From contig NC_072812.1 in NCBI RefSeq assembly GCF_003013715.1, positions 558,001 through 622,000 of the forward strand: 64,000 bases of DNA, read 5' to 3'. The position numbers and the translations under genes are program-made. The stretch comes from Candidozyma auris. Its lineage: Eukaryota > Ascomycota > Pichiomycetes > Serinales > Metschnikowiaceae. How positions within the stretch are numbered: position 1 is the first letter of the stretch; each line of letters opens with the position of its first letter. This document shows, piece by piece, positions 1-8,098 of the stretch. The notes below the pieces were generated by a model, which was not told where the DNA came from, ran no database searches, and saw nothing but the letters and a program-made list of their open reading frames with translations.

Positions 1-112
1 TTGGTGTTTTGAGGTACGGATTCTGCTTAAAGCTAGAATTTTCTTTTTGTTGAGCAGCAATTGTCTTCGAATTCGCCAAAGCCTTTTTATTTTTTGCGCT
101 TTGTTTGCCCAT
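1..112 (-). CDS. 5' end of an unrecognised lysine-rich protein, cut by the window edge
   Basis: An ATG on the minus strand at 112 opens a frame of 37 codons that runs off the left edge without a stop. The peptide begins MGKQSAKNKKALANSK and is rich in Lys, Ala and Gln, as in nucleolar or ribosome-associated proteins. That resemblance is only compositional and I do not recognise the family. About 430 bp of non-coding sequence separates it from the divergent tRNA gene, which suits a promoter. So short an open stretch could be chance, so the call is tentative. Confidence 0.42.
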   Translation of the reverse strand, partial: MGKQSAKNKKALANSKTIAAQQKENSSFKQNPYLKTP

Positions 113-542
113 CTTCGGTGGTAGTTTACGACTAGTGTGCTTTTATGATCAGTATCCTGCACCACTCTTAAACAATCCCACATGTACGTGCGAATCTTCA
201 CTTGATAAAATAACCATAAATTCTAGTACCTTTCGCAAGTCACACCTCGATTGAAGGGAGCTCCGACATCAATGTGTCACTCACCTACTTCTCGGCAAGA
301 AGAACAAGCATAAACGTTACATGACGAATACCTCCTCTCGATTATCAAATATTCCCTTGTACTCGTGGTCGAAGCAAATAAGCGAGGATCAGTGTGTAAT
401 TTTTGTATGGACACCCGACTTCTGCTTTCGACATTTTACTAAAATTTGAGTTGATCTCAGACACTTGTGCGCACATAGATGTAGAAATATACTTAAATAA
501 TTTGCACTGAGCGGTTACTCGGTCTCTTTTTGCAAAGAAGTT
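113..542. other. intergenic region, nothing recognised
   Basis: About 430 bp between the left-edge reading frame and the tRNA-Ser gene. I see no further gene, repeat or solo LTR here, although Ty-like insertions often sit upstream of tRNA genes in yeasts. Confidence 0.5.
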
Positions 543-624
543 GGCAACATGTCCGAGTGGTTAAGGAGAAAGATTAGAAATCTTTTGGGCTTTGCCCGCG
601 CAGGTTCGAGTCCTGCAGTTGTCG
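543..624 (+). tRNA. tRNA-Ser(AGA)
   Basis: An 82-nt class II tRNA. The anticodon arm reads AAAGA-TTAGAAA-TCTTT, giving anticodon AGA, which decodes UCU/UCC as Ser after A34-to-inosine editing. A long variable arm (TTGGGC..GCCCG) and the T arm GCAGG-TTCGAGT-CCTGC are present, with G as discriminator base. The B box GGTTCGAGTCC and an oligo-T run shortly after the end fit RNA polymerase III transcription. The sequence is almost the same as I remember for S. cerevisiae tRNA-Ser(AGA). The D stem has T10-A25, and acceptor pair 7-66 is an A-A mismatch. This is not the tRNA-Ser(CAG) of CTG-clade yeasts. Confidence 0.96.
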
Positions 625-699
625 TTATATTTTTGCCTTTTTTGACAACGATATATAGAGTTCATTCGATGCTAAAGCCTTGCATAGCTTCTTGTTGTG

Positions 700-1800
700 A
701 TGGGCGTCGAGTCTGATTGGAATAACTTGGGTAAGCGATTAATCTCTTGTTATGCGAAAAGCGTTCTTGAAGCAGCAGAGAATCTTGGTAAGAAGCGCTT
801 TCCTCAATTGAAAGATCAAAGAGATGCCCAGCTTGCCAGCACCATCACATCTTTGGTGCACAAAAATGACATATACAAAAATGAAGCCTTCACTGAGAAG
901 GCATTAAACGCTATTGATCTAGGCAAGATCTTTGCGAGGGTAGAAGAACGAGAAGCTTCCCTGGATAGTGAATTGTGGGGATACGAAGACTTCCTTGTTC
1001 AAGAAACCCTATCCCTTTTCAAGAATGAATTTTTCAAGTGGATAGACAAGCCCAAGTGTTCTAAATGCGATCGAAATGGTGATAACATTGAGTTTATAGG
1101 AGTTGTTGGTCCTCCTTTAGTGAATCCTGACGATATTGGACGCATAGAGAAGTATAAATGCAAAGATTGCGATCAAACTGTGGAGTTTCCTCGAATAAAC
1201 AACCCCGCAAAGCTCTTGGACACGAGGTGTGGGCGTTGCGGTGAATGGGTAAACTGTTTCATGCTTGTTCTACAATCTGTGCTTGGTCTTGATGCTCAAC
1301 TCCGCTACATCTGGAACAGGGAGGATCATGTCTGGTGTGAGTATTACAGCAGAAAACAGAATAGATGGATCCATCTAGATCCTTGCGAGAATGTATTCGA
1401 TGAGCCTTCACTTTATTGTGAGAACTGGGGTAAAAAAATGAGCTATATTATTGGGATTGGAAACAACTACGTTATTGATTTAAGCGATAAGTACATTACT
1501 GAGGAGGAAAAGCGCATTCCCAAGCTGGACGTCGTCTCAAGCGAGGCAGTCATTGAAAAGCTCATCAAATTTATCAATGCACGCCTCATGTTAGCCTTTT
1601 GGGATAACGACATAAAACCTCATCACAGTGGGGACAAGTACGAAAAGTTGTACGAAGAGCTAATTCTCGTCCATAACAAGGAGCTCCTTTCACTCAAAAC
1701 ATGTCATACAACCAAAGAGCCCAGTGAGGCAAGGGTTCCACGTGGAAGACAATCGGGTAGTGCGGAATGGACAAGCGCCCGAGGTGAAGACGGTGCTTGA
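700..1800 (+). CDS. PNG1: peptide:N-glycanase (cytosolic deglycosylating enzyme)
   Basis: 366 residues, starting at the first ATG (700). Png1 removes N-glycans from misfolded glycoproteins exported from the ER, before or during proteasomal degradation. The transglutaminase-type core is clear: zinc-binding CxxC pairs (KCSKCD, KCKDCD), then RCGRCGEWVNCF with the catalytic Cys, then the His and Asp parts of the triad in NREDHVWCEYY and WIHLDPCEN. The C terminus GSAEWTSARGEDGA matches the conserved end of fungal Png1 as I remember it. Length is close to the S. cerevisiae protein. The stop codon lies only 5 bp from the stop of the convergent downstream gene. Confidence 0.96.
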   Translation: MGVESDWNNLGKRLISCYAKSVLEAAENLGKKRFPQLKDQRDAQLASTITSLVHKNDIYKNEAFTEKALNAIDLGKIFARVEEREASLDSELWGYEDFLVQETLSLFKNEFFKWIDKPKCSKCDRNGDNIEFIGVVGPPLVNPDDIGRIEKYKCKDCDQTVEFPRINNPAKLLDTRCGRCGEWVNCFMLVLQSVLGLDAQLRYIWNREDHVWCEYYSRKQNRWIHLDPCENVFDEPSLYCENWGKKMSYIIGIGNNYVIDLSDKYITEEEKRIPKLDVVSSEAVIEKLIKFINARLMLAFWDNDIKPHHSGDKYEKLYEELILVHNKELLSLKTCHTTKEPSEARVPRGRQSGSAEWTSARGEDGA

Positions 1801-1805
1801 ATTTG

Positions 1806-2159
1806 TCACGTTTGGAGGCCCTTGGACTGCCTAAAAAGCTTCAACCCGATCCATGATAGCAAAGCCCACCACCAAAAAACCACGTAAAGACACCACAGAC
1901 TGAGCACATAGTAATCCACAGTGGAAAAGATCACCACAAACTGCTCATGTAATTGTAGTGTGGTTGGACTTTGACTGAATGGAAAGATTACCAACCTCCA
2001 GATCTCAAAGAGCGAGTTGACCGTAATAAGGAACAAGAACCAGACGGAAAGTATGATGAGGTAACCTAATTGAGAAAGGCTCAAGAATCTTGGCTGGATG
2101 CTTTCATCGTGATCTATTTCATGAGCTTCAGTACTGGAGACGGCCTCATGCTCAGTCAT
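1806..2159 (-). CDS. ERI1: small two-TM protein, ERI1/PIG-Y-like subunit of GPI-GlcNAc transferase
   Basis: 117 residues from the ATG at 2159; the open frame continues upstream but has no earlier ATG. After an acidic N-terminal tail come two hydrophobic segments, one around LGYLIILSVWFLFLITV and one around YVLSLWCLYVVFWWWALL, then a short basic tail. The second segment and its WALLSWI...FRQSK ending resemble the C-terminal half of S. cerevisiae Eri1, the PIG-Y homologue that associates with the GPI-GlcNAc transferase in the ER and with Ras2. The match rests on a short motif and topology, so this is a likely rather than certain assignment. It lies in tandem downstream of DHR2. Confidence 0.6.
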   Translation of the reverse strand: MTEHEAVSSTEAHEIDHDESIQPRFLSLSQLGYLIILSVWFLFLITVNSLFEIWRLVIFPFSQSPTTLQLHEQFVVIFSTVDYYVLSLWCLYVVFWWWALLSWIGLKLFRQSKGLQT

Positions 2160-2294
2160 TACATACTTTGTTAATGAGAGTGTTATAGCACGTCTGTAAT
2201 TATGCGCGTTTTGAAACCTGTGCCTCAAAGTAACGTTTGCAACAAAAAGCTCTCGATTTGTGAAAGTCTATTAATATATACTATAGTCTATAAT

Positions 2295-4835
2295 TTAGGC
2301 ATTGATGCTGACTTTAGCGCCTCGTAGAAGGTGAGGAGCAACTTCTTGAAGCCACGCAAGCTCAATTTTGGAGCAGTTCCTTCCGTATGCTTTGGCTGTG
2401 TAGACAAACTCAATGTACATAATTGCATCGATATTCGGCATACCGAATAGGTTGGACGACGGATGTATGCTGATTAGTTGACCTGTGGAGCAAGTTCGGA
2501 AAGATCTATCTGGCATTCCAATTGCTGTGTTTAATGCATAACCCTTGAGGAATGATTTGAGAATGGAGGGAACATCCAAAGACTTTGAAAGCTCCTTAAA
2601 ATCACCTTCATCATCATCCTCCTCGTGATACTTACCAAGATTGAGGTGACGTTGGAGCTCTTTGAGCTGCTTGTCCTTTTCCACTTGTGTAATAGAGTCA
2701 TCCTGCTTGATTGTTGAGGTCATGTAATCCATTATCTGACGTCTGACTCGCATTACATTCTTGAAACCCTTATAACTGAAGAACAATTCTTTACACCACA
2801 TCTTTGCTTCGGCCGTATTCTTTGAGTCATCTAGACTCTTAAAGTAATCAAAGTATTCCTTCAATGCAATGAGATCACCTTGCTTGGAACCCAAAGGACA
2901 GAATTGTCTTCTCTTGTGATTCACCTCGTCTCTCAAGTCACCATTTCCAGTCACATTGAGAATGAAATTATCAACGGAGAGGCATGAAACAATATCAATA
3001 ACCTCTTGCAAAACTTTATGATCAAATGCAGAAATAAGCACTGCCGAAAGAGCAGGTGCTAATGGCAAAACTGCCATCTTATATCCCAATGGAGTGAGAT
3101 GGCCAGTTTCATTTAGCGCACCCAAAAAGTGCAATGTATGTAGAGCACCCAATATGGCCTCTTTTCCTGGGTGCTCAAGCCATGTCCAGTTGAGTAGATC
3201 ATCAATTCCCATCTTCTTCAAAGTCAATACAGGAAGTATTATGTCATTCCTGACTATTTCAGGCTCCTGTTGTTTTGGAAGCTTATTTAAGAAGACTCTC
3301 TCAGAATAGAGACGAAAAGCCTTACCCTCGCTTTCTCTACCAGCTCTACCGGCTCTCTGCTTGGCAGATGCCTGAGATATTGGCGTAGTGAGCAAGGTAG
3401 ATAATCCAAGCAGGTGTCTCCAGACCTTCACCTTTCTTAATCCCGAATCTATAACAAATTTCACACCACTGACGGTAATAGAAGTCTCGGCAATGTTGGT
3501 TGCCAAAATGACCTTTCGCTTTCTTGGACTCAATTTTTCGAAAATTTTGATCTGCTGAGCAGGCGATAATGCTGCGTAGAGGGGTAAAGCAACAATCATT
3601 GGTGCTTCTTTGGGCAATTGAGTAGCTAAAGTATTCAATATTGTGACACAGTTGTCAATCTCCTCCTGACCTGGCAAAAAGCAAAGGATGTCACCCTCCT
3701 GTTCTGACATGTTTAGTTGAACAATTGTTCTAACCATGGTGTCCACGATATCTTCTGATGAAGTGGTAAGGTAATGCTTCGACACGGGGTACATTCTACC
3801 TTCGACATACAAAATCGGAGCGTAGTCAAAGAATTTGCTGAAGAGCTCAGCGTTCAATGTAGCAGACATGACAATCACATTGAGGTCTTTTCTCTTCCCG
3901 CTTCGTATCAATTGCTTCAAGTAGCCCAAAGTAAGATCTGTAAGGACTGTTCGTTCGTGAGCTTCGTCGATGACAATAGTACTGTATCGTGATAGCTTGT
4001 CGTCCAACATTATTTCCCTGATCAACATACCATCAGTTAGGTAATTCACCTTAGTGCTATGCGAAGTGACGTTCGAGAATCTTACCTGATACCCAATCTC
4101 TTCGCCCAACCGACAGCCAAACTCGTCGCTGACCCTTGTTGCTAAAGATGCAGCGGCGACTCTACGTGGCTGTGTGACGGCCACACGCTTCTTGTTAAGA
4201 GGTATCAAAAACTGCGGTATCTGCGTAGACTTACCCGATCCAGTCTCACCAATCACAACAACAACCTGGTTTTGCTGCACGTATTGCACAATCTTATCCT
4301 TGTGCTGATAAATAGGAAGTGACTTTCTCACCTCGAGCAACTCACGGGCCCTTCGCTCGATGACAGCTCTTGGAGTTGTGCGATCTATCTGGTATGATGA
4401 ACTGTCATTGTCCTCGTCATCATCTTGATCATCGTAAAAGACATTTTTGCGGGTTTTCTTTGGCCCGTTCAGCCTCATTAATTGAGGTTTTGGCTTGGGA
4501 GTTTCCGTTTGCTCATCTCTTTTAGGGACCTCGGGTTCAGTATCAGCTTTATAATCTGTTCGTGACTGGAATTCTTGTTCTCTGCTTATACCTTCGCTAT
4601 TTGACTCAGGTGTACCTTCATAGCCAAGTTTAGCTGTGCCATTTATAGTTGTGTTGGCATCTCTGGTTTGTTCAGAATCCTCTATCTCATAAAATTTCAC
4701 CTTTTTGTTTACTCTGTTTGTGTTTGTATCGGCACTTCTTTCCTGACCCTCATTGCTTGCTCTTTTTGATCTCTTCCTTTTCCTTTTCTTGGCTCCAGTA
4801 TCGTTGGATCCAAGTGGATAGGGCCCAGGCGACAT
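2295..4835 (-). CDS. DHR2: DEAH-box RNA helicase, Dhr2-type (18S rRNA maturation)
   Basis: 846 residues from an ATG at 4835. A basic, disordered N terminus (KKRKRKRSKRAS, about residues 16-26) suits a nucleolar protein. The helicase core follows: GETGSGKST (Walker A, near 196), DEAH (290-293), SAT (near 324) and QRAGRAGR (motif VI), then the HA2/ratchet and OB-fold regions typical of DEAH RNA helicases. Size and the short N-terminal extension fit Dhr2 rather than Prp2/16/22/43 or the much longer Dhr1. Dhr2 acts in early pre-rRNA processing for the small subunit. The divergent promoter shared with MSY1 carries a GATGAG (PAC core) element at 4867-4872, common in ribosome-biogenesis genes. Confidence 0.8.
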   Translation of the reverse strand: MSPGPYPLGSNDTGAKKRKRKRSKRASNEGQERSADTNTNRVNKKVKFYEIEDSEQTRDANTTINGTAKLGYEGTPESNSEGISREQEFQSRTDYKADTEPEVPKRDEQTETPKPKPQLMRLNGPKKTRKNVFYDDQDDDEDNDSSSYQIDRTTPRAVIERRARELLEVRKSLPIYQHKDKIVQYVQQNQVVVVIGETGSGKSTQIPQFLIPLNKKRVAVTQPRRVAAASLATRVSDEFGCRLGEEIGYQVRFSNVTSHSTKVNYLTDGMLIREIMLDDKLSRYSTIVIDEAHERTVLTDLTLGYLKQLIRSGKRKDLNVIVMSATLNAELFSKFFDYAPILYVEGRMYPVSKHYLTTSSEDIVDTMVRTIVQLNMSEQEGDILCFLPGQEEIDNCVTILNTLATQLPKEAPMIVALPLYAALSPAQQIKIFEKLSPRKRKVILATNIAETSITVSGVKFVIDSGLRKVKVWRHLLGLSTLLTTPISQASAKQRAGRAGRESEGKAFRLYSERVFLNKLPKQQEPEIVRNDIILPVLTLKKMGIDDLLNWTWLEHPGKEAILGALHTLHFLGALNETGHLTPLGYKMAVLPLAPALSAVLISAFDHKVLQEVIDIVSCLSVDNFILNVTGNGDLRDEVNHKRRQFCPLGSKQGDLIALKEYFDYFKSLDDSKNTAEAKMWCKELFFSYKGFKNVMRVRRQIMDYMTSTIKQDDSITQVEKDKQLKELQRHLNLGKYHEEDDDEGDFKELSKSLDVPSILKSFLKGYALNTAIGMPDRSFRTCSTGQLISIHPSSNLFGMPNIDAIMYIEFVYTAKAYGRNCSKIELAWLQEVAPHLLRGAKVSINA

Positions 4836-4910
4836 GTAGATGATGTTCTGTGAATATACTATATGAGATGAGATGCGCGATGTATCTACGGTAAGATAAT
4901 AGTTAATAAA

Positions 4911-4941
4911 TGACTCAGGTTTACTACAATAAATTGAGTCA
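4911..4941. promoter_or_regulatory. two Gcn4-type sites in the DHR2/MSY1 divergent promoter
   Basis: TGACTCA at 4911-4917 and TGAGTCA at 4935-4941 are both perfect matches to the Gcn4/AP-1 core. They lie 160-190 bp before the MSY1 start and about 75-105 bp before the DHR2 start. Amino-acid starvation control of an aminoacyl-tRNA synthetase gene would make sense; binding itself is inferred. Confidence 0.6.
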
Positions 4942-5100
4942 GTAAAAACCGCTTCAATATGACTTTTAAGAGATTACAGTGAGGGGCAGAATAATGCATT
5001 CTACCCAGGCAGTTTGGGTTATTTATTTATCTCCAACTTTGTAGTATGATCGCAGGTCTGGGAACTACTAGGAAATCGCGAATCTGCTTATTTCCACAGC

Positions 5101-6690
5101 ATGCTAAGACTACTTCACAGAACGTCCCTTTGTCTCGTAACGAGTCGTGTTAGGCAGCCTGGATCATTGGCGAAAGTATGCTGGTCACTAGGTGGCAGAA
5201 GATTTAGGTCGGGCGTCCCTACCGTGGAACGTCCTCCAGAAACGATATCAATCGTGCCTTCGGTGGCAGAGCTCACGAAATCTGAATTCATTCAACAAGA
5301 CAGAGAGGGATCATTGGTTGCTCATTTACTTAATAGAGGGCTCGTAGAATCGTTGACTAGTGATGACTTGTACAAGTTGACTGAAAGCAACGAGAAGAAG
5401 TTGAAACTCTACTGCGGTGCTGATCCTACAGCCGAGTCGTTGCATTTGGGAAATTTGCTCCCATTGATGATCCTTCTCCACTTCCTTCTTAGAGGTTTCG
5501 ATGTCGTTGGCCTAGTTGGGGGTGCCACGGGTGCAGTGGGTGACCCTAGTGGAAGAAAGACTGAGAGAACAGTGATAGAAAAAGAGCAGAGGGAAGCTAA
5601 TGTAAAAAAGATACAGAAACAGATGCATACCTTCTTGACAAAGGGAATCTTGTATGCCCAATCTAGGCAAATAAAGCCTCCTAAGTTGGGTGAGATTTCC
5701 AGTCTTAACAATGCCAGCTGGTGGAAGTCGATCACATTCCTTGACTTCTTGTCCACTTACGGTGCTCATATCAGAGTTTCGCAGATGCTTGCAAGAGATT
5801 CGATTCTGTCACGGTTGCAGTCGCAACAAGGTATAGGTTTCAGTGAATTTGCATATCAGGTTTTACAGGCATACGATTATTGGCATTTATTCAAGAATGA
5901 GGGTGTGAATATCCAGCTTGGTGGCAATGACCAATGGGGTAACATAACTGCTGGTGTTGACTTCATCTCAAGAGTTCAGCGTCATTACGGTGGCGTTGGT
6001 GAGAAGGGCAAAGAATTGCCCGCCTATGGTATCACTGCTCCTTTGCTAACAACATCGTCGGGAGAAAAGTTCGGCAAGTCTGCTGGTAACGCTGTCTTCA
6101 TAAGCAGTCAGCTCACGACTCCGTTTCAACTATATCAATACTTCATCAATGCTCCAGACGATCTTGTGAGCAAGCTTTTGAAGGCACTTACATTGTTGCC
6201 TTTGGAGGCTATCGAAGGTGTCATTTTGAAAAAGCATGAGGAGGATCCTGCAAACAGAGTGGCTCAGCGGGTGCTTGCAAGAGAGGTTGTTGACATGATT
6301 CATGGTCCTGGTGTGGGAGATGAGATGGCTTACATAACTAGCTTCCTATTCCCCACTCCAGATCAGCCTTTTGATGACGATATCACTGCCGAAAAGTTGA
6401 TCTCAAAGTTTAAAAATTCGGGAATCTTACAAAGGATCGAGTTGAGCTCATTCCCAAACCCGGAGGATATAAAAATGAGCACATTACTCTCTAAAATCCT
6501 TAACAAATCAAAAAATGAGACCAAAAACTTAATCAGGGGGGGAGGTATTTACTTTGGTATCGACAGAGATCAGTTTGAAGATCCCGAGGATGTTGTTCTT
6601 TTCGACAAGGACAACCACTTAATTGATGGAAGACTTTTGCTTGTCAGATCTGGCAAACAAAATTATCATGTTGTCGAAGTGGTGGAGTAA
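5101..6690 (+). CDS. MSY1: mitochondrial tyrosyl-tRNA synthetase
   Basis: 529 residues from ATG 5101. The first 40 residues are rich in Arg, Ser and Leu with few acidic residues, a typical mitochondrial presequence. The class I catalytic core shows YCGADPTAESLHLGN (HIGH-type motif HLGN at 115-118), GGNDQWGN for tyrosine and ATP binding, and EKFGKSAGN (KMSKS-type KFGKS near 323-327). A C-terminal S4-like RNA-binding segment (ILNKSKNETKNLIRGGGIY) follows. The enzyme charges mitochondrial tRNA-Tyr. It ends 30 bp before the convergent MET22 stop. Confidence 0.96.
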   Translation: MLRLLHRTSLCLVTSRVRQPGSLAKVCWSLGGRRFRSGVPTVERPPETISIVPSVAELTKSEFIQQDREGSLVAHLLNRGLVESLTSDDLYKLTESNEKKLKLYCGADPTAESLHLGNLLPLMILLHFLLRGFDVVGLVGGATGAVGDPSGRKTERTVIEKEQREANVKKIQKQMHTFLTKGILYAQSRQIKPPKLGEISSLNNASWWKSITFLDFLSTYGAHIRVSQMLARDSILSRLQSQQGIGFSEFAYQVLQAYDYWHLFKNEGVNIQLGGNDQWGNITAGVDFISRVQRHYGGVGEKGKELPAYGITAPLLTTSSGEKFGKSAGNAVFISSQLTTPFQLYQYFINAPDDLVSKLLKALTLLPLEAIEGVILKKHEEDPANRVAQRVLAREVVDMIHGPGVGDEMAYITSFLFPTPDQPFDDDITAEKLISKFKNSGILQRIELSSFPNPEDIKMSTLLSKILNKSKNETKNLIRGGGIYFGIDRDQFEDPEDVVLFDKDNHLIDGRLLLVRSGKQNYHVVEVVE

Positions 6691-6720
6691 TGTAGCTCAC
6701 TTAGATTACCTTGTATATAA

Positions 6721-7908
6721 CTAATTACTGTCGCTCAAAACCAGTTTCACTGCCTCAATAACTTTTGGAAAGACTGCCTTATTGGCAGCAATTACACCCT
6801 TTGAATGTAAGAGTCTACCTTTCCCAAAGTCAAGTGGCTCGCCGTTTATGTCGCCAACTTGTCCACCACTCTCATAGAGTAGTATGTTACCAGCGGCGTG
6901 ATCCCATATTTTTTCTCTGTATGTGTCACTGACAGGTAAGCGCAAATAAATATCCGCTTGCCCCTTTGCTAGAACACAGTATTTCACTTGAGAATCTAGA
7001 TTTATAGTCTGCTTAGCTACAGTGGTAGTACTGAAGCCCAACTTATCCTTGATTTGAGATTGCGTCGAGTGAGAAGAGTGGCCCTTCTCAACACCCTCAA
7101 CGACCTTCAATGTAGCAGGTGATGTTTCACTGGTCATTTTGATGATCTGTTGATCCTTGAGAGGCGTGAAATCTTCCGTCTCGAAAAGAGGAGTGTAAAA
7201 AGCGCCAACACCTTTTACAGCTGAAAAAAGACCTCCTTTTTTACCTGATTGGTTTTCATTCAGTGAAATGAACTCAGGCAAATTGGGACAGCCAATGACC
7301 CCGAGAACGACCTTGCCATCTTCAATGAGGGCGAGACACACAGCAAACTGGTCGCCTCTCAAGAAACCCTTGGTACCGTCAATTGGGTCAAGAGCCCAAA
7401 AACGACCCTTAGATCCTCCCTCATAATTACCAAGATCGATGCTTTCGTAAACTTCATTCAAAAATTTGAGCTCTCCAAGGTCTTCTGTTGACCTTGAGGT
7501 TCTCTGCTGGGCCTCACTGAGAATGTCCAAGATCCTCTTACTAAGTGCATTGGCCTCCTCTGACCCATCCTTCAATGTCAGGGAGTCCTCTTCTCCCACA
7601 ATGTGATCACCCGGAAAGTTGATTTTGATGGCATGATTTATCAAAGCTTGCGAGGCATAATCGCCTACCGTAACAGGGGACTTATCATCCTTGATTTGAG
7701 TGCCAGTCTTGGAGGTTTCAACTAAAGTGTCGCTAAGACTTTTGGTGAGCACGGAAGCTCTTTTCACAGCTAGCGAGGCAATTCTCAATTCCTTCGCGTA
7801 CGGGTGCTCTGATGACACCATGGTGAGTTTTGTTCTTCTTGCAAGGAAAGATATCCACAATGCGGTAATTGCTGTTAGTGCAAGGAGAACAGTTTTGGCT
7901 CTAACCAT
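6721..7908 (-). CDS. MET22: 3'(2'),5'-bisphosphate nucleotidase (PAP phosphatase, salt tolerance)
   Basis: 395 residues if the outermost ATG (7908) is used, 366 if the ATG at 7821 is used. The enzyme converts PAP to AMP during sulfate assimilation and is the Li+/Na+-sensitive target Hal2. Metal-site motifs of the inositol-monophosphatase fold are clear: GEEDS, ALDPIDGTKGF and WDHAAGNILLYESGG. Fungal Hal2 proteins normally begin near HPYAKELRIASLAVKRAS, which favours the inner ATG (context ACCATGG). The longer form would add a hydrophobic segment (TVLLALTAITALWISFLA) like a signal anchor. The CACGTG site at 7932-7937 is only 24 bp before the outer ATG, which also favours the inner start. Confidence 0.93.
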   Translation of the reverse strand: MVRAKTVLLALTAITALWISFLARRTKLTMVSSEHPYAKELRIASLAVKRASVLTKSLSDTLVETSKTGTQIKDDKSPVTVGDYASQALINHAIKINFPGDHIVGEEDSLTLKDGSEEANALSKRILDILSEAQQRTSRSTEDLGELKFLNEVYESIDLGNYEGGSKGRFWALDPIDGTKGFLRGDQFAVCLALIEDGKVVLGVIGCPNLPEFISLNENQSGKKGGLFSAVKGVGAFYTPLFETEDFTPLKDQQIIKMTSETSPATLKVVEGVEKGHSSHSTQSQIKDKLGFSTTTVAKQTINLDSQVKYCVLAKGQADIYLRLPVSDTYREKIWDHAAGNILLYESGGQVGDINGEPLDFGKGRLLHSKGVIAANKAVFPKVIEAVKLVLSDSN

Positions 7909-7931
7909 TACCCTTTCGCCAGAGGTGCGAG

Positions 7932-7937
7932 CACGTG
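7932..7937. promoter_or_regulatory. CACGTG (Cbf1-type) site upstream of MET22
   Basis: A perfect CACGTG lies 111 bp before the inner MET22 ATG and 24 bp before the outer one. Cbf1 binding to CACGTG upstream of sulfur-assimilation genes is established in S. cerevisiae; use here is inferred. Confidence 0.5.
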
Positions 7938-8098
7938 AGACTACATCAAATAATAAAAGACTATCGTATTGGTGTGTTGCGCTATAGTATCAATCGCACC
8001 CAGAGGATGCCATCGTGGTCTGGAAATGTATCTTATTCTATGGAATCTAATAAATAGGCAACGTTGAATTCACCTTCATCAGGGGACATTAAGCTTGA

